In this document: piece by piece, positions 53,282 through 64,000 of the stretch
Position numbering within the stretch: position 1 is the first letter of the stretch
How the letters are laid out: each line of letters starts with the position of its first letter
From: Neodiprion pinetum
Taxonomy: Eukaryota > Arthropoda > Insecta > Hymenoptera > Diprionidae
Direction of reading: 5' to 3'
Assembly: GCF_021155775.2 (NCBI RefSeq)
Contig: NC_060235.2
Span: forward strand, 39,906,607 to 39,970,606
Length of the DNA: 64,000 nucleotides
The notes under the pieces: generated by a model
The model's database searches: none
Told to the model about the DNA's origin: nothing
What the model saw: only the letters and a program-made list of their open reading frames with translations
Position numbers and translations under genes: made by a program

Positions 53282-53560
53282 TTAAATTAGCGAAAATCAT
53301 TGTGGCTCCAAAGAAACACAAAACACACGGACTTTGACTATGGTTGACGTCGGGTTCGAAAACGGAAATGTACTCGGGCACGCTCAGCCAACTTGTCCCG
53401 TTACACTTTGTTCCAGTGGAAAAGTTCGTCGCGATTCGTCCGATTTAACGGAAATTCAAAATGTCCGACGGATGCCTGAGACGCGTCTTGTTTTCAAACA
53501 CGGCGTTGAATAACGAATTCTTTTATTCCTTACAACAATAATAACAAATCAATTGTTCAT
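53282..53560 (-). promoter_or_regulatory. Likely FAM120 first exon and promoter region
   Basis: GC- and CpG-richer than its surroundings (CGTCGCGATTCGTCCG near 53427, CCGACGGATGCC near 53464, GAGACGCGTC near 53480). It lies directly upstream of the inferred noncoding exon. No TATA box is visible. The start site is not fixed. Confidence 0.4.
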
Positions 53561-54587
53561 CACGCCTAGCAGCAGCTGCGTTTGTGTCTGTCTCGCATTC
53601 AAGTTTTCATTTCAATCAACTCTAATAACAATAACAATAATAATAAAATGAACATATGAATATGCCCGCAAATTTCAGCACGGATCGACGTTGAATCCTT
53701 GAGAAATATTAACATATCTCAAAAACGTAATACATAATATTCCGGTTTATAAATTCAACACGGATATTATAGTTTTATCGTGAACGAACAATGGCAGACG
53801 CGAATGCCTTGATTTAAGATTTTGCGAATCAAATAACGTCTACATACCTACAGAAATCAATATCATATATGCAGATCGCATGGTATACGCAAGTAGGTAA
53901 TTTTTCTTACATAGAAAATTCTATAAATTTTCTTATTTATCATCAAAAAGCATATGTGTACGTTAGAACAATATAACGACGTAGATATGATGAAGTGATT
54001 ATACACTGTTATCAAAGTCCGGGGACGAGTTAAATTGAATAATGTTTTTATTTATTTTTTGTACAAATTACACTCACACATTCTCACAGGCATACACAGG
54101 ATCTATACGACACGCAATTGATATTTGCGCGATTACTACACACGAAGTATGGTGATGGAAGAACAAAAATAAATTAAATGCATTGCGTTTCAACAACTGG
54201 TATGAAAAATTTACCAATGAATATGTTATAACGATCCTACCTTGATATTCTGTTATAATCGAGCATGACAGGCAACTATAAACAATTGCGATGCTATGTA
54301 TCACGTATGCAGCTTGTCACTATACGGAATATCAAGTCTCACATTTTCTCCGTCGACCTAGATTGCTAATAATAATCCAGCTACACATCTTTTGCGAATA
54401 AAAAATGAACAAATCAAAGGGCAAAAAAAAACAAAGTTCAAATTAAATCCTACTGCAAAATTTTTGACTCTTTTGCATGTAAAAATTGTAACGTTATGTT
54501 ATTTATTTGAAGCTGCTATACATTGTATAGCTTACTTCGAAGATTTGAAAGTCTTTCCTTTTAATATCTTAAAGCTAAGAAATTTCT
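53561..54587 (-). other. Spacer containing the Gp93 3' untranslated region
   Basis: No gene. Minus-strand AATAAA signals for Gp93 are at 54502-54507, about 80 bases after the stop, and as two overlapping copies at 54047-54056. Long and short 3' ends are therefore possible. Confidence 0.5.
54502..54507 (-). terminator. Candidate proximal poly(A) signal for Gp93
   Basis: AATAAA on the minus strand, 81 bases beyond the HDEL stop codon. A second, doubled signal lies at 54047-54056. Confidence 0.5.
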
Positions 54588-57500
54588 TTACAGTTCGTCG
54601 TGCTCTTCGTCCTCCTTTTCTTCATCAGCGTCAAGTTCTGACGCCTTTTCAGTCTCAAAAGTGGAATCCTCCTCACCATCTTCTTCTTCTTCCGCTGTCT
54701 CGGACAGTGGAATTCCCAGAGTCTTTCTCATTAGCTGTTCAACACTCAACGCGAAGTCCGAAGTCTCCTTTAACATGTAGCCGGATCGCAAAGTCGCAGT
54801 TCTGAACATCATAACAGCAATATCCTTTGCCGCTGGATCACTTGGATCTTCCTCAACTCTGCGTAACAGCTCGCGGATCAGTGGATGTCTTGGATTTATT
54901 TCCAAAGTTTTCTTCTGATTCAAGTAGTACGATTTTTGTGGGTCGTCCGCCTTCTGATGAGCATTTGATATCGCTAATCTCTCCATGTTTCCGGTCCATC
55001 CAAACATGCTCGCTACCAACGCACAGGGCGAGTCTGTCAGACGTTCGGAAACCTGTGCCTTGCTGATCTGATCCTTGAGTGCCTCGTCGTTCAGCCATTT
55101 GGTGAGGGGTTCAAAGGTGGTTTTGTACTCCTCAAGGCGCTCCTTGGCCTTGTTTCCTTCGTCAAGGGTGAATCCCTCCTTGGCAACGTTCTGGAACTTC
55201 TTACCGTCGAACTCTGGAAGTGAGGAAATGGCGTACTCGTCAACGGCTTCAGTTAGGTACAAAACCTCGTAGCCCTTCTTTAGAAGTCGCTCAACAAACG
55301 GAGACTTCTCTACTTCGCCACGCGATGATCCAGCAATGTAGTATATGTGCTGTTGCTGCTCCTTCATTCGGGATACATAATCTCCTAGAGACGTCGTTCC
55401 TTTTTGGTTGGAGGACTGGAAGTGGAGGAGTTTGGATAGTCTGGCACGATTGCTGGCATCTTCGATGACCCCCAGTTTCATGTTTGTACTGTATTCTTTC
55501 CAGAACTTGTCGTAGTCTTCCTTGGGGATCTTCTTTATCATATCCAATACTTTCCTGATCAGTTTCTTCTTTATAACTTTGATCAATTTGTGCTGCTGCA
55601 GGGTCTCACGCGAGACGTTAAGTGGCAGATCATCGCTGTCTACAATACCTCGAATGAATGATAAATAATTTGGCATCATGTCATTAAATTCGTCCGTAAT
55701 AAACACACGCCTGACAAACAGTTTAATATTATCTCCCTTGGTGCCATACTTATTAAAGCTATCGCCAGGCTGTACCTTAGGAATGAACAACAGAGATTTA
55801 AACGTAACTTCACCCTCAGCAACAAAGTGGGTTTTGGCCAAAGGATTGCTGGTATCTTTTGTAAGTGCCTTGTAAAATTCGTTGTATTCGTTGTCCTCAA
55901 CCTCGTTTGGTTTTCGTGTCCAGATAGGTTTGGAATCGTTCAGGATTTCCCAGTCCCAGATAGTTTTTTCAACAGTTTTAGTTTTTGGCTTATCATCCTC
56001 GGATGCTTCCTCGACCTTAGCATCATCCTCCTCAGATTCGGTCTTATCATCTTTTTCAGTCTCCTCGTCTTTCGTAATTTCATCCTCATCAAGGGGTTCT
56101 TCAACCTTCATAGTCTTACTGGCCCACAGGTAGATAGGGAAGTTAATGAATTGAGAGTATTTTTTCACTAAGTTCTTCAGTGTATCAGGTTCCAAAAAGT
56201 CTGCAGCTTCGTCCTTCAAGTGCAGGCTGTAATTGAAAAGATAGTAGTATTAGAAAAAATTGTCATTGAAAACTAGAAATTATAGAAATTAGGGTTGTCC
56301 AAGCTATAGTATTTGAAACATTAAAAAATAAAGTAAAGTTAGAGAAATAGGTAATACGCAGAAAAAACAAATTTTGTTAATAACCAGTGATTTTAACTGT
56401 TTGCATTGCAATTTATAATGAAAATGCTTACCTAATTGTCGATCCTCGCTTGAGGGTATCACCTCGTGGATCTTCACCAATGCTATAGCTGGTGCTGTCA
56501 GATTCCCAGATCCATTGCTTATCGTCGTTGTGTTTAGATGTAACTACGACTCTGTCAGCTACTAAAAATGAGGAGTAAAATCCAACTCCAAATTGGCCGA
56601 TCATATCGTTCATGTCTTGTGCGTTAGCAGTGTCCTGTAGTTTTCCCAAAAACTCTGCAGTCCCGGACTTAGCGATAGTTCCAAGATTGTTGATCAGGTC
56701 GCTCTTGGTCATACCGATGCCCGTGTCTGTGATGCTAAGTATCTTATTCTCTTTGTCAGCCTTGATCCTTATGGTCAATTCATTGTTAGTTTCTAATACA
56801 TTCTTGTCTGTCAATGAGAGCAATCTTATTTTGTCCAAAGCATCAGATGCATTGGATATCAATTCTCTAAGGAAGATTTCTTTGTTGCGGTAAAGGGAAT
56901 TGATGATCAGTTTCATCATACGATTTACTTCAGTTTGGAATGTAAACTTCTCCGCTTTGTCTCGAAGCTCCTTAAGTTGTGCAACATTCAACGTATCAAG
57001 TTTAATCGCTTCCTCTTCTCTTTGCACAACTTCATCATCTGGTAAAAAAACAACAATACTTTGTTAGACATGGAAGATAATGTAAGAATTGGAAAAATAT
57101 TTTCTTCTCACAACAGTGCCATCAATGTGTTTAGTTCATTATAAATTTTGCATATATGTTCATTGACTCGAGGAGTTTCATTATTTTTCTTATAATCGTC
57201 ACCTTATTTTGATGTTTTTCACATAGACTTTACACAAAAAATAAATGAAATACTGCATTACATCGTTAAACAGAATGTTGGTTACTTTTCACAATGAGAA
57301 GAGACTGATAAGTGCTGTGACAAAATATGGTTTAACATGCCACCATCTGTCGCAACATAACAAGATATGCCGTACAGAAACTGCGTATACAAATAATATA
57401 AGAGATCGGAATACAAGTAAGAAAATTGAAGTAAAAACATCAGGTAACATGAGAGTAATACAATGAAATAAGGCATTACCTGTTCTCGATCCCTCCCGAC

Positions 57501-57763
57501 TTGATCCGAGGTCATTTTCGACGGTTCCAACATCATCAGCGGGATCCTCGGCCCGGGCGAAGCCTGAAAAGCAATATATATAATCGTTAATATTTGGTTG
57601 AACGTAGGAAGAGAATTATGATGGATGCTTTTCGAGATTATCAGAGTAGAAATGAGCCACGAATAGTTCACGATTGATTTAATTAATGCGAGTCAGAAAA
57701 ACGAGGAAATAATTTACCGGCGACCAAAAGAAGCCCGACAACGCAGAGGAAAAACTTTTTCAT
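54588..57763 (-). CDS. Gp93: Endoplasmin (GRP94/HSP90B1, insect Gp93)
   Basis: Four exons, 57763-57718, 57563-57480, 57038-56432 and 56226-54588, join in frame to 791 aa (human 803). A signal peptide (MKKFFLCVVGLLLVAGFARA) is followed by EDPADD. The GHKL ATPase domain shows the catalytic Glu and ATP-binding Asn in FLRELISNASDALDK (E102, N106), DTGIGM (from D148), GTIAKSGT and GQFGVGFYSSFLVAD. A Glu/Asp-rich charged linker covers about 286-328. The HSP90 middle domain includes LFVRRVFITDEFNDMMPNYL and IRGIVDSDDLPLNVSRETLQ. The dimerisation domain ends in an acidic tail and the ER-retention signal HDEL. It folds client proteins such as integrins and Toll-type receptors in the ER lumen, using ATP. 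The promoter carries ER-stress elements, see 57918-57954. The ATG is fixed by the signal peptide. Confidence 0.97.
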
Positions 57764-57917
57764 CGCTCCCTCCTAAGCAGCAGAACAAACCGGTGAAAAA
57801 ACACACAAAATACAAAACGCCTCGTTGGCACGCTGTGTTCTCTTTAATTGCTTCTCGCCGACTGTCACAGACTCAGAGTTGAAATGGAATTTAGCAAGAT
57901 GCGAGTTTCGGGTTCGG

Positions 57918-57936
57918 CCAATGGCGTTCGACCACG
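57918..57936 (+). promoter_or_regulatory. ER stress response element (ERSE) of the Gp93 promoter
   Basis: CCAAT (57918-57922), nine bases, then CCACG (57932-57936): an exact match to the consensus CCAAT-N9-CCACG bound by NF-Y with ATF6 or XBP1 in GRP genes. It lies about 155 bases upstream of the Gp93 ATG, in reverse orientation to the gene; the element is known to work in either orientation. Confidence 0.85.
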
Positions 57937-57943
57937 CAGTCAA

Positions 57944-57954
57944 CGTGGACCAAT
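57944..57954 (-). promoter_or_regulatory. ERSE-II element of the Gp93 promoter
   Basis: On the minus strand the sequence is ATTGGTCCACG, an exact match to the ERSE-II consensus ATTGG-N-CCACG. It is seven bases from the ERSE and in the same orientation as the gene. A further CCAAT box (ATTGG on plus) lies at about 57996-58000. Confidence 0.85.
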
Positions 57955-58000
57955 CAAAGATCAACCGGTGTTAGCGACTCCATATGTCTCGTTTTCATTG

Positions 58001-60130
58001 GTTGATCATCCCTGACTACACTTCTACTTTGCTTCTAGAAAATTCAAGATCAACGGACCGGATTTTCTTATCAACAGAGTCTTCTGGTTACGTTACGATA
58101 AACTTTTTACCAGGTATAATATGGAAATCATCATCTGTCGATAACTGCACGATCTGGTACCAGACTTCGGTAAGTCGGTAGTAAAGGATCCTTTTCAACC
58201 TAGGATTGATTGACCGAGTAGTATTATATGACCGCAGACATTACCGACCGGAAGGTCCTTGGCGTCGAGGGACGAGTGAAGAGAGATTCTCACGGGACTT
58301 GAACTTGTGGGAAAAAGATGATCTAGCGAATCACGTTTTATAATTGTTTCTACATTTTTGTATTAAAAAAAAAAATTTAATCGGTCTTTGCTACAGTACA
58401 ATAGGGAAATGAATAAAACACTCGAACGTCTATGTAACAAAGGAATCCGATTGGAAACTCGAGTTTTTGAGTTACAGCTGGTGAAAAATTGCAGTCACGA
58501 GAATCTCACTGCAAGAATAGACTGTTTACAGATTCTAATGAGTTAGTTATAACAAAATAAAAGTGAATAAAAAATTATCGCAACTGTTGTACGACATTAC
58601 CTTTGATATATTAATATCGCGTGGGGTCAAAGTTCATAAACTGAAGCGACCTGACGCGGCCGCTGCTCTTATCACCAAAATACCCTGGTAATCAGGCGGC
58701 GAATGTTTTCGTGTATCGCGAAACTCGACCGTATGTAATTCAATTTTTTAATTTTTTTAACCTGGTACTGCCATATGCGATAAGGTTCTCTGCAGTCCCT
58801 CTGGCACTGAAACGATATGCAGAATCGGGTCAACAAAACAGAATAATCAAAGATTGGGAAATCGGAATCACTGAAACTTCCAACATAATTGGATCTAGTG
58901 AAGAATATTTTGATGCATTTATTAACTACGTAAAGTCATACTTATAGGTATGTAATCCGGGCGTTGAAGAAATACGATATTTCCGAACGACAATGGCAGT
59001 ATGCTCACGTTGTGTAATAAACAGATTAAGTATCTTCATGCTCTATTTGCTGTACCAACATCTCGATCTGACAATGGGCCGGCGGATATAATATACAACG
59101 TATAAGTCTCATATAACAATAGAATGAAGTTCCTGCACGCAGTTGAATCTTTAATTAGCTCTCTATACATACAACATATTAGGTTTATATTCAAATGAAA
59201 AATAAAACGTTTCCGTATACATTACCGGTACCAATACAATTAACAATCATGTCGTGTGTTCGAGTTTCAAAAATGCGAACTGTACGTGTTTTGTGCTTGA
59301 GAACCATGCAGACATCAAGATAGTCTATGTCGAAGAGTGTACCCGCAGATTCTCGGATAATCAGCCTTGCTCGAAGTGTTTTGACAAACGGTTGTCATGG
59401 ACGTGCATACGCAACGGATAACGCAGAACGGCCGCACATGTGCTTCACACTTCGCAAAGTCTATCCGATTGTGTATCGTGCATGTATCGTACGGAACAGA
59501 CACACCTTTGCAAGCCACAAACGTTTCTATGAGTGGTAAACCGATGCCCAAATACATGTAAAAATGAAACTTGCGTACGAGCGAAGCCGAAGTAGCGTAG
59601 CCAGCCATAATATTATCACCGAATGCTCTGCTTCTAAAAGCTGGTATTGTAGTTCAGTAGGAAATGACGCATCGAAATTGAAACGAAATCGGTTAGCTCG
59701 AAATAAAATCGACGGAATGCCGACGTCAGTATATACGGATCACTCCATAATGCACGTACAAAGACAACGAAGGGGGGTAAACGGTTCGAAATCGACCACA
59801 TCAGCTGATACATATTATGGTATCCAACCCTGGCCGCAAACCGTATGAATAAAAAAGGAGTGAGGGATATTTTACAGTTATCAGCTACGGCACTGCGCGT
59901 GTCATGCATGTAGGAGCATGTCGTATAGGGGTGTGTATACATACGTATGCCTCCATGCAATATGTACAATCGCATGTGTATAATACCACCTATGACCGGG
60001 AGCCCTCAGACGCTGTCACTTGCCTTCCGGTCTTCTTCAACTTCATTTCGAATCGTTCCACTTTGTTCTCAAACGCCGGATAGACAAGCCTCTGAATTTT
60101 TTGTCGTCGATGCGGTAATATCGCATTTGG
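58001..60130. other. Spacer upstream of Gp93
   Basis: No gene is firmly supported. One plus-strand open stretch at about 58792-58947, after an acceptor-like TTCTCTGCAG, reads PLALKRYAESGQQNRIIKDW and so on to a stop. It has protein-like composition but no partner exons. The open frame from 57984 overlaps the Gp93 promoter CCAAT box and is not credible. Confidence 0.45.
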
Positions 60131-60137
60131 TCATTAG

Positions 60138-60238
60138 TCAGTCGTTCTGTCGCCAATAGACGCGGGATCAGCTGCCGCAGTTCCGAGGGCTGAAAAGTTT
60201 CCCACGATTTTCGTCATTTCCAAAGAATTATTCCAACG
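60138..60238 (+). promoter_or_regulatory. Probable transcription start and noncoding first exon of a plus-strand transcript
   Basis: TCAGTC at 60138-60143 matches the arthropod initiator. It is followed by a GC-richer stretch and, at 60239, a consensus donor ACG|GTGAGT. The exon would be about 100 bases without a usable coding frame. No downstream exon is identified in the window, so the gene body may lie beyond it. There is no TATA box. Confidence 0.4.
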
Positions 60239-62850
60239 GTGAGTAATATTGCATCTATGTTATACAGCTACAATACCGCGTACCGGCCAAATGTCTTATT
60301 TCATCGTTTCAACATTGTAAAATCTACGCTGTTACAGCGGTGGTAATAAATTTATATACTCGCATGGAGTGAAATAAACATTTAAGTGCAAAGTTCAATG
60401 TCGATCGTTAGCATTTTTCGTAAACCGCTGCATAGTATAACATACAATGTATGTAGGTTCATACATATTCAAGTTTTTTATTCAATCAACAATCTATTAT
60501 ATGATAATCGTTTTTTTATTTCGTTTGTTTAATGTTTCGCTTATTCTCTGCAGCGAGCTGACGTGGATTATATCACTTGTGTAGTTACAGCAGTGTTGTC
60601 ATAGGATGTTAATTCCATTCTTTCTAACATGTATGTAGTAATAAATAATTTAGTACGTATGACTCTTTATGTGGCCGTACACTTGGGATCGAAGTCAGCA
60701 ACGAACCGATAATTGGTGAAATCGTTTGGTAGTTACATATCGACAAATCGACGTGATCATACTTTCAAGGAATAAGTTTTTATTGATAAAGTATTGGAAA
60801 TCGACTGCTAATTCTTCGCGTAGGTCAGCATTCACACGCTGCAGGTAGTTCGATTCTGTTATACGCACATTAATCTGGAGCATTTCACACGATTGTGTTT
60901 CAACTGATTGGAACTAGAGTAAATAATCTAATCATCATAAACCGTTCTAGTACACATGGTGATGTTGCCATAGTCCCCTGAGGCAGGGTGTGTGTGTACA
61001 TTTGAAAGTCGAGAAAGATTGTGAACCGTTGGATTGTCAATACATAATTCATAAACACCACTAATTATCTAACACAAATAATATGTTCAGTGCCAACGTG
61101 TGCTTTTCCAAAGACGGCGATTATACACGTGACATAATTAATTGTCAAATTCACTAATATTCGCGGATATATTTGGTCATCCACACGTCACGACCGCAGG
61201 TCGAACACAACGATCGTTATTTTCTAGGAGCAGTCATAACACTTTACATGGAGGAGTGCCGCCCCAAATTGTCACTATAATACGGCGAAAATAGTCGTCG
61301 ACACACGTGAAATCGATAGACAAAAAAATTTGTAATTACACGACCACAGTTTTCTTCGAATACGACTTATTTTATATATGTTAGAGTTGGAAACGTCGGA
61401 TTATATTCAAACGCACGAGTTCAAATACAGGTAAAACAGAAAACAAAATTGGCTTTGATATTCAGTTTGACGTTGCCTCAAATATGTTATGTACGCTATA
61501 TTTATACTAAGGTTAAAATGTAAACGGTTTATAACAGGAAAGAGTTATCGTAGAGACAGATTTATCGGAAGAAACGAAACCGCGAAAGTGTTTCGATATC
61601 AAGCCCACGTGCGGTATATCTACAGTACAAGGCTCGTATTTGAATACTTTATAGATAAGATAGCGACGATCATGAGGGTCTATATATCGGAGGGGAGCTT
61701 GAACGAAGTTCATTGCCTGACCATAGGATATACGAATTGGGTATAACGGCCCTGATCATAGGATTGCAACACAAATTGCCGTCTGCTGATGAAATTTTCA
61801 TAAATCCCAATTGAAAGTTCATCCAACCGCATGCATGCGCGATTGAAAATCAGAAAAATTATCGCAACTACGAAGGCAATGAGGCATAAAAATTTCATTA
61901 ATTACTTATCCATTGATTTTCTCGGTCATGTCGAGTCGTCTGTTGGAAACGGGTCGCTGACCCGAACTTACAGACGCTCGTTCAACTTTCGTGCAATTTT
62001 AAAAATGTATAGAATTTGATCGATTGCCCCCCGAGAACCCCACCGCTTCACTCCTTCAGGGCCAAGTCCGAAAGCAACGAAATCGTAAAGTTGGAAGTTG
62101 AATTTATTACACCAAGAAGACGCCGGTAGCCTTGCCCGCATTCACGTGCCGTGACCCGCATACAATGGTGCGGTATAATTGGCCGATTATTAATTCGGCT
62201 GGTTACATAACGTGGGTTATACATAATATAACGTAACATAACATAGAACAGGAAACCGGTGTCTCGAAATTAAGAATGCGCGCCTGTGTTTTGAATAAAT
62301 CATCCTCATTGACTTCCGCGCGATTCGTCAGATGACTCGTGTAAGAATCGTCAATTTGTTTTTTTCTTGTTTTCTGTCAAAGAGGATATAAAAGTTTTCG
62401 AATAAATGAGCAAAAACCACACTTGTACAAATTATGTTATAATATTATCGAGTTATCAAGGCCTCAGCCACGCTTAACGAGAGGAACCTTACAGACATTA
62501 TTAATCCGCCAGTTATAGAATATCCGACGATAAGCGTATTATATCAGATATATATCGTCGTTCAAAGTGCAAACTTCGAATACGTTTTGGTTGATCGATT
62601 TCCCGTATACGTTTAATTAAACGTTGCGTGTATTTCAATCGATTCGCTCTTTTACAATATCCAAGTTTCCTTCTCAAAATATGTTTCGAGAACGATGTAA
62701 GGAAAAAATGTCTCCAATATTTGGAACTTGACCGTTCCAAACTACGATGTCTTTTTTTTTCTTACAAATTTCTCTTCTCCCTGAACCTGAATACCTGGAG
62801 GGGTTACGCCACTGGAATTTTCCCCCCGATACTTCCGCCGTTGTTTCGGC
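60239..62850. other. AT-rich spacer or intron
   Basis: No coding exon, RNA gene or repeat is recognised. If 60138-60238 is a real first exon, this is its intron. Confidence 0.45.
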
Positions 62851-62851
62851 G

Positions 62852-62858
62852 TATATAA
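62852..62858 (+). promoter_or_regulatory. TATA box, possible core promoter
   Basis: TATATAA preceded by a GC-rich CGGCG block and followed about 30-40 bases on by GGTGTCAGACACG. The sequence downstream is GC-richer than the surroundings and includes the palindrome at 62927-62946. No coding exon follows in the window. Confidence 0.35.
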
Positions 62859-62926
62859 CACATGGATCAGGGGTAGTAGCAACGCGGTGTCAGACACGTT
62901 CAGGACTACGGACACAGGGGGTATGA

Positions 62927-62946
62927 ACTACTGACCGGCCAGTAGT
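62927..62946. promoter_or_regulatory. 20 bp near-perfect palindrome
   Basis: ACTACTGACCGGCCAGTAGT is self-complementary except for one base pair. It lies about 70 bases after the TATA box, where a dimeric regulator or a leader hairpin could use it. Function unknown. Confidence 0.6.
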
Positions 62947-64000
62947 GACTGTGTCGGCATGATCAGGCGAGGTTGAAAACTTTCACGGGGAGTTTTAGTA
63001 CAGGGAGGAAAGGAATAATTTTTAAGCGATTTTGAGGGTGTTAAGCTCGGCTGAACTCGGGGATAAAAACAAATTAACTTTAAACTTGGAATTATGTTTA
63101 ATTGGAGGGTTAAACATAAAAATACGTCGCTGAGTGAGTTCGCATCCGTGGATGCAGTGTAAATGTGTAATAATATAATTGATGTCGTAATGATACAGTG
63201 TCGACCATTTTTATCAAAATTTCTTTATTTCACTAATACAATTTTCTTCATTTTTACGGTAGCTCCGGATACTTATACTTTCTGCAATGCTTTAAAGACT
63301 CGAAAGATTATATTGTTAAGTTTTTCACGACCAGAATCGTGCAGTATTTTGCCCAGTTGTATAAATAACGCGTCACGTGGTTCAAAAATATATAGACACT
63401 GGTACCAATTCGGATTCTCTTGATCTTCCTTAAGCTTGTACTTTCAAAGGAAGATCACACACAGGCACGCACACTCGACTCATTGATTGAGTGTTTTATT
63501 TTAGTAGGTTGAATAATCTGCTATCACCCTGAAGCCAATGCTAATCTGATATGGATGTGACCCTGCGCTATAAAATAAATATTGCCTGTTCAGAATGTCG
63601 TATTTCATTTTATTCCGTATTTTTTATATCTTACCCGTGATGTTGGAGAATAAATACCCACGCGCATAAGCCCACGTGTATAGAGTATAATGTCAGCGAG
63701 TGCATGGTCAATATTCATGTATAAACTCTTGAAAATTTGGGAAACGATCATATAGTTGAAATTTTCCAGTAGTACTACATATAAAAAACTTCACCGCAGT
63801 GAAACCATACCTACATACGTATAGATATGAGATGTGCAAGCCATGCCTGCGACATCTTTGACCTGGACTGTTTGCAGATGGTGATCATATAAGTACCATG
63901 AAACACGTCCGGCTGCTATCATTCCTCCAGACTGTATATAAAAAAGGATTCGTTGAATAATTTATCTGACGGCATTTACCGATATATGCAATAAACTGTC
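62947..64000. other. Spacer at the right edge of the window
   Basis: No coding region is supported. It may be leader or intron of the transcript that seems to start near 62880. Confidence 0.45.

Noticed and set aside
54827..56893. Several plus-strand frames over the Gp93 gene
   Set aside because: Antisense of the endoplasmin coding sequence; long only because of codon composition.
57984..58181. Plus-strand frame with a donor-like end beside the Gp93 promoter
   Set aside because: It overlaps a promoter CCAAT box and cannot be joined in frame to a following exon.
1..64000. CRISPR arrays, operons, prophage or bacterial mobile systems
   Set aside because: Genes have introns and eukaryotic signals; no regularly spaced repeats or bacterial genes were seen.

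Overview
The window is animal nuclear DNA, most likely insect and probably hymenopteran. It is AT-rich, with short GT-AG introns, long gene-poor spacers and glutamine-rich chromatin proteins. The insect assignment is an inference from the overall character of the proteins and introns; no search could be run.

Four protein-coding genes can be rebuilt exon by exon. (1) 17752-6285, minus: a 12-exon homologue of the KMT2E/MLL5-upSET-SETD5 family (2,709 aa) with a PHD finger, a divergent SET domain and very long polyglutamine tracts. (2) 37602-37931, plus: a two-exon homologue of the small membrane protein MANBAL (89 aa). (3) 51729-44415, minus: a 15-exon FAM120-family protein (constitutive coactivator of PPAR-gamma-like, 985 aa), with a 5' leader intron reaching about 53281. 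(4) 57763-54588, minus: a four-exon endoplasmin (Gp93/GRP94, 791 aa) with signal peptide and C-terminal HDEL. Every splice junction in these models keeps the reading frame and fits the expected family sequence where I know it. MANBAL and FAM120 converge; FAM120 and Gp93 run in tandem 2.9 kb apart.

The rest is mostly AT-rich spacer. 1-6284 lies downstream of the SET gene and holds a 0.5 kb inverted-repeat element. 18067-33900 has no gene I can support; it holds a near-perfect 177 bp hairpin element flanked by TTAA, simple repeats, a GC-rich promoter-like block with a CRE palindrome, and a retrotransposon tail-like remnant. 33900-37240 may contain an unrecognised plus-strand gene of short exons (low confidence). 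57764-58000 is the Gp93 promoter, with textbook ER-stress elements. 60138-60238 and 62852 onward look like starts of plus-strand transcripts whose coding parts are not visible here.

Functionally the genes are unrelated housekeeping or regulatory genes: chromatin regulation (upSET/KMT2E), a small membrane protein (MANBAL), RNA-binding/signalling scaffold (FAM120) and ER protein folding (Gp93). I saw no tRNA, rRNA or CRISPR array, and no clear novel multi-gene system. The most checkable observations are the paired ERSE and ERSE-II sites of Gp93, the two foldback elements, the SET domain lacking catalytic motifs, and the possible unannotated gene at 34.3-37.2 kb.
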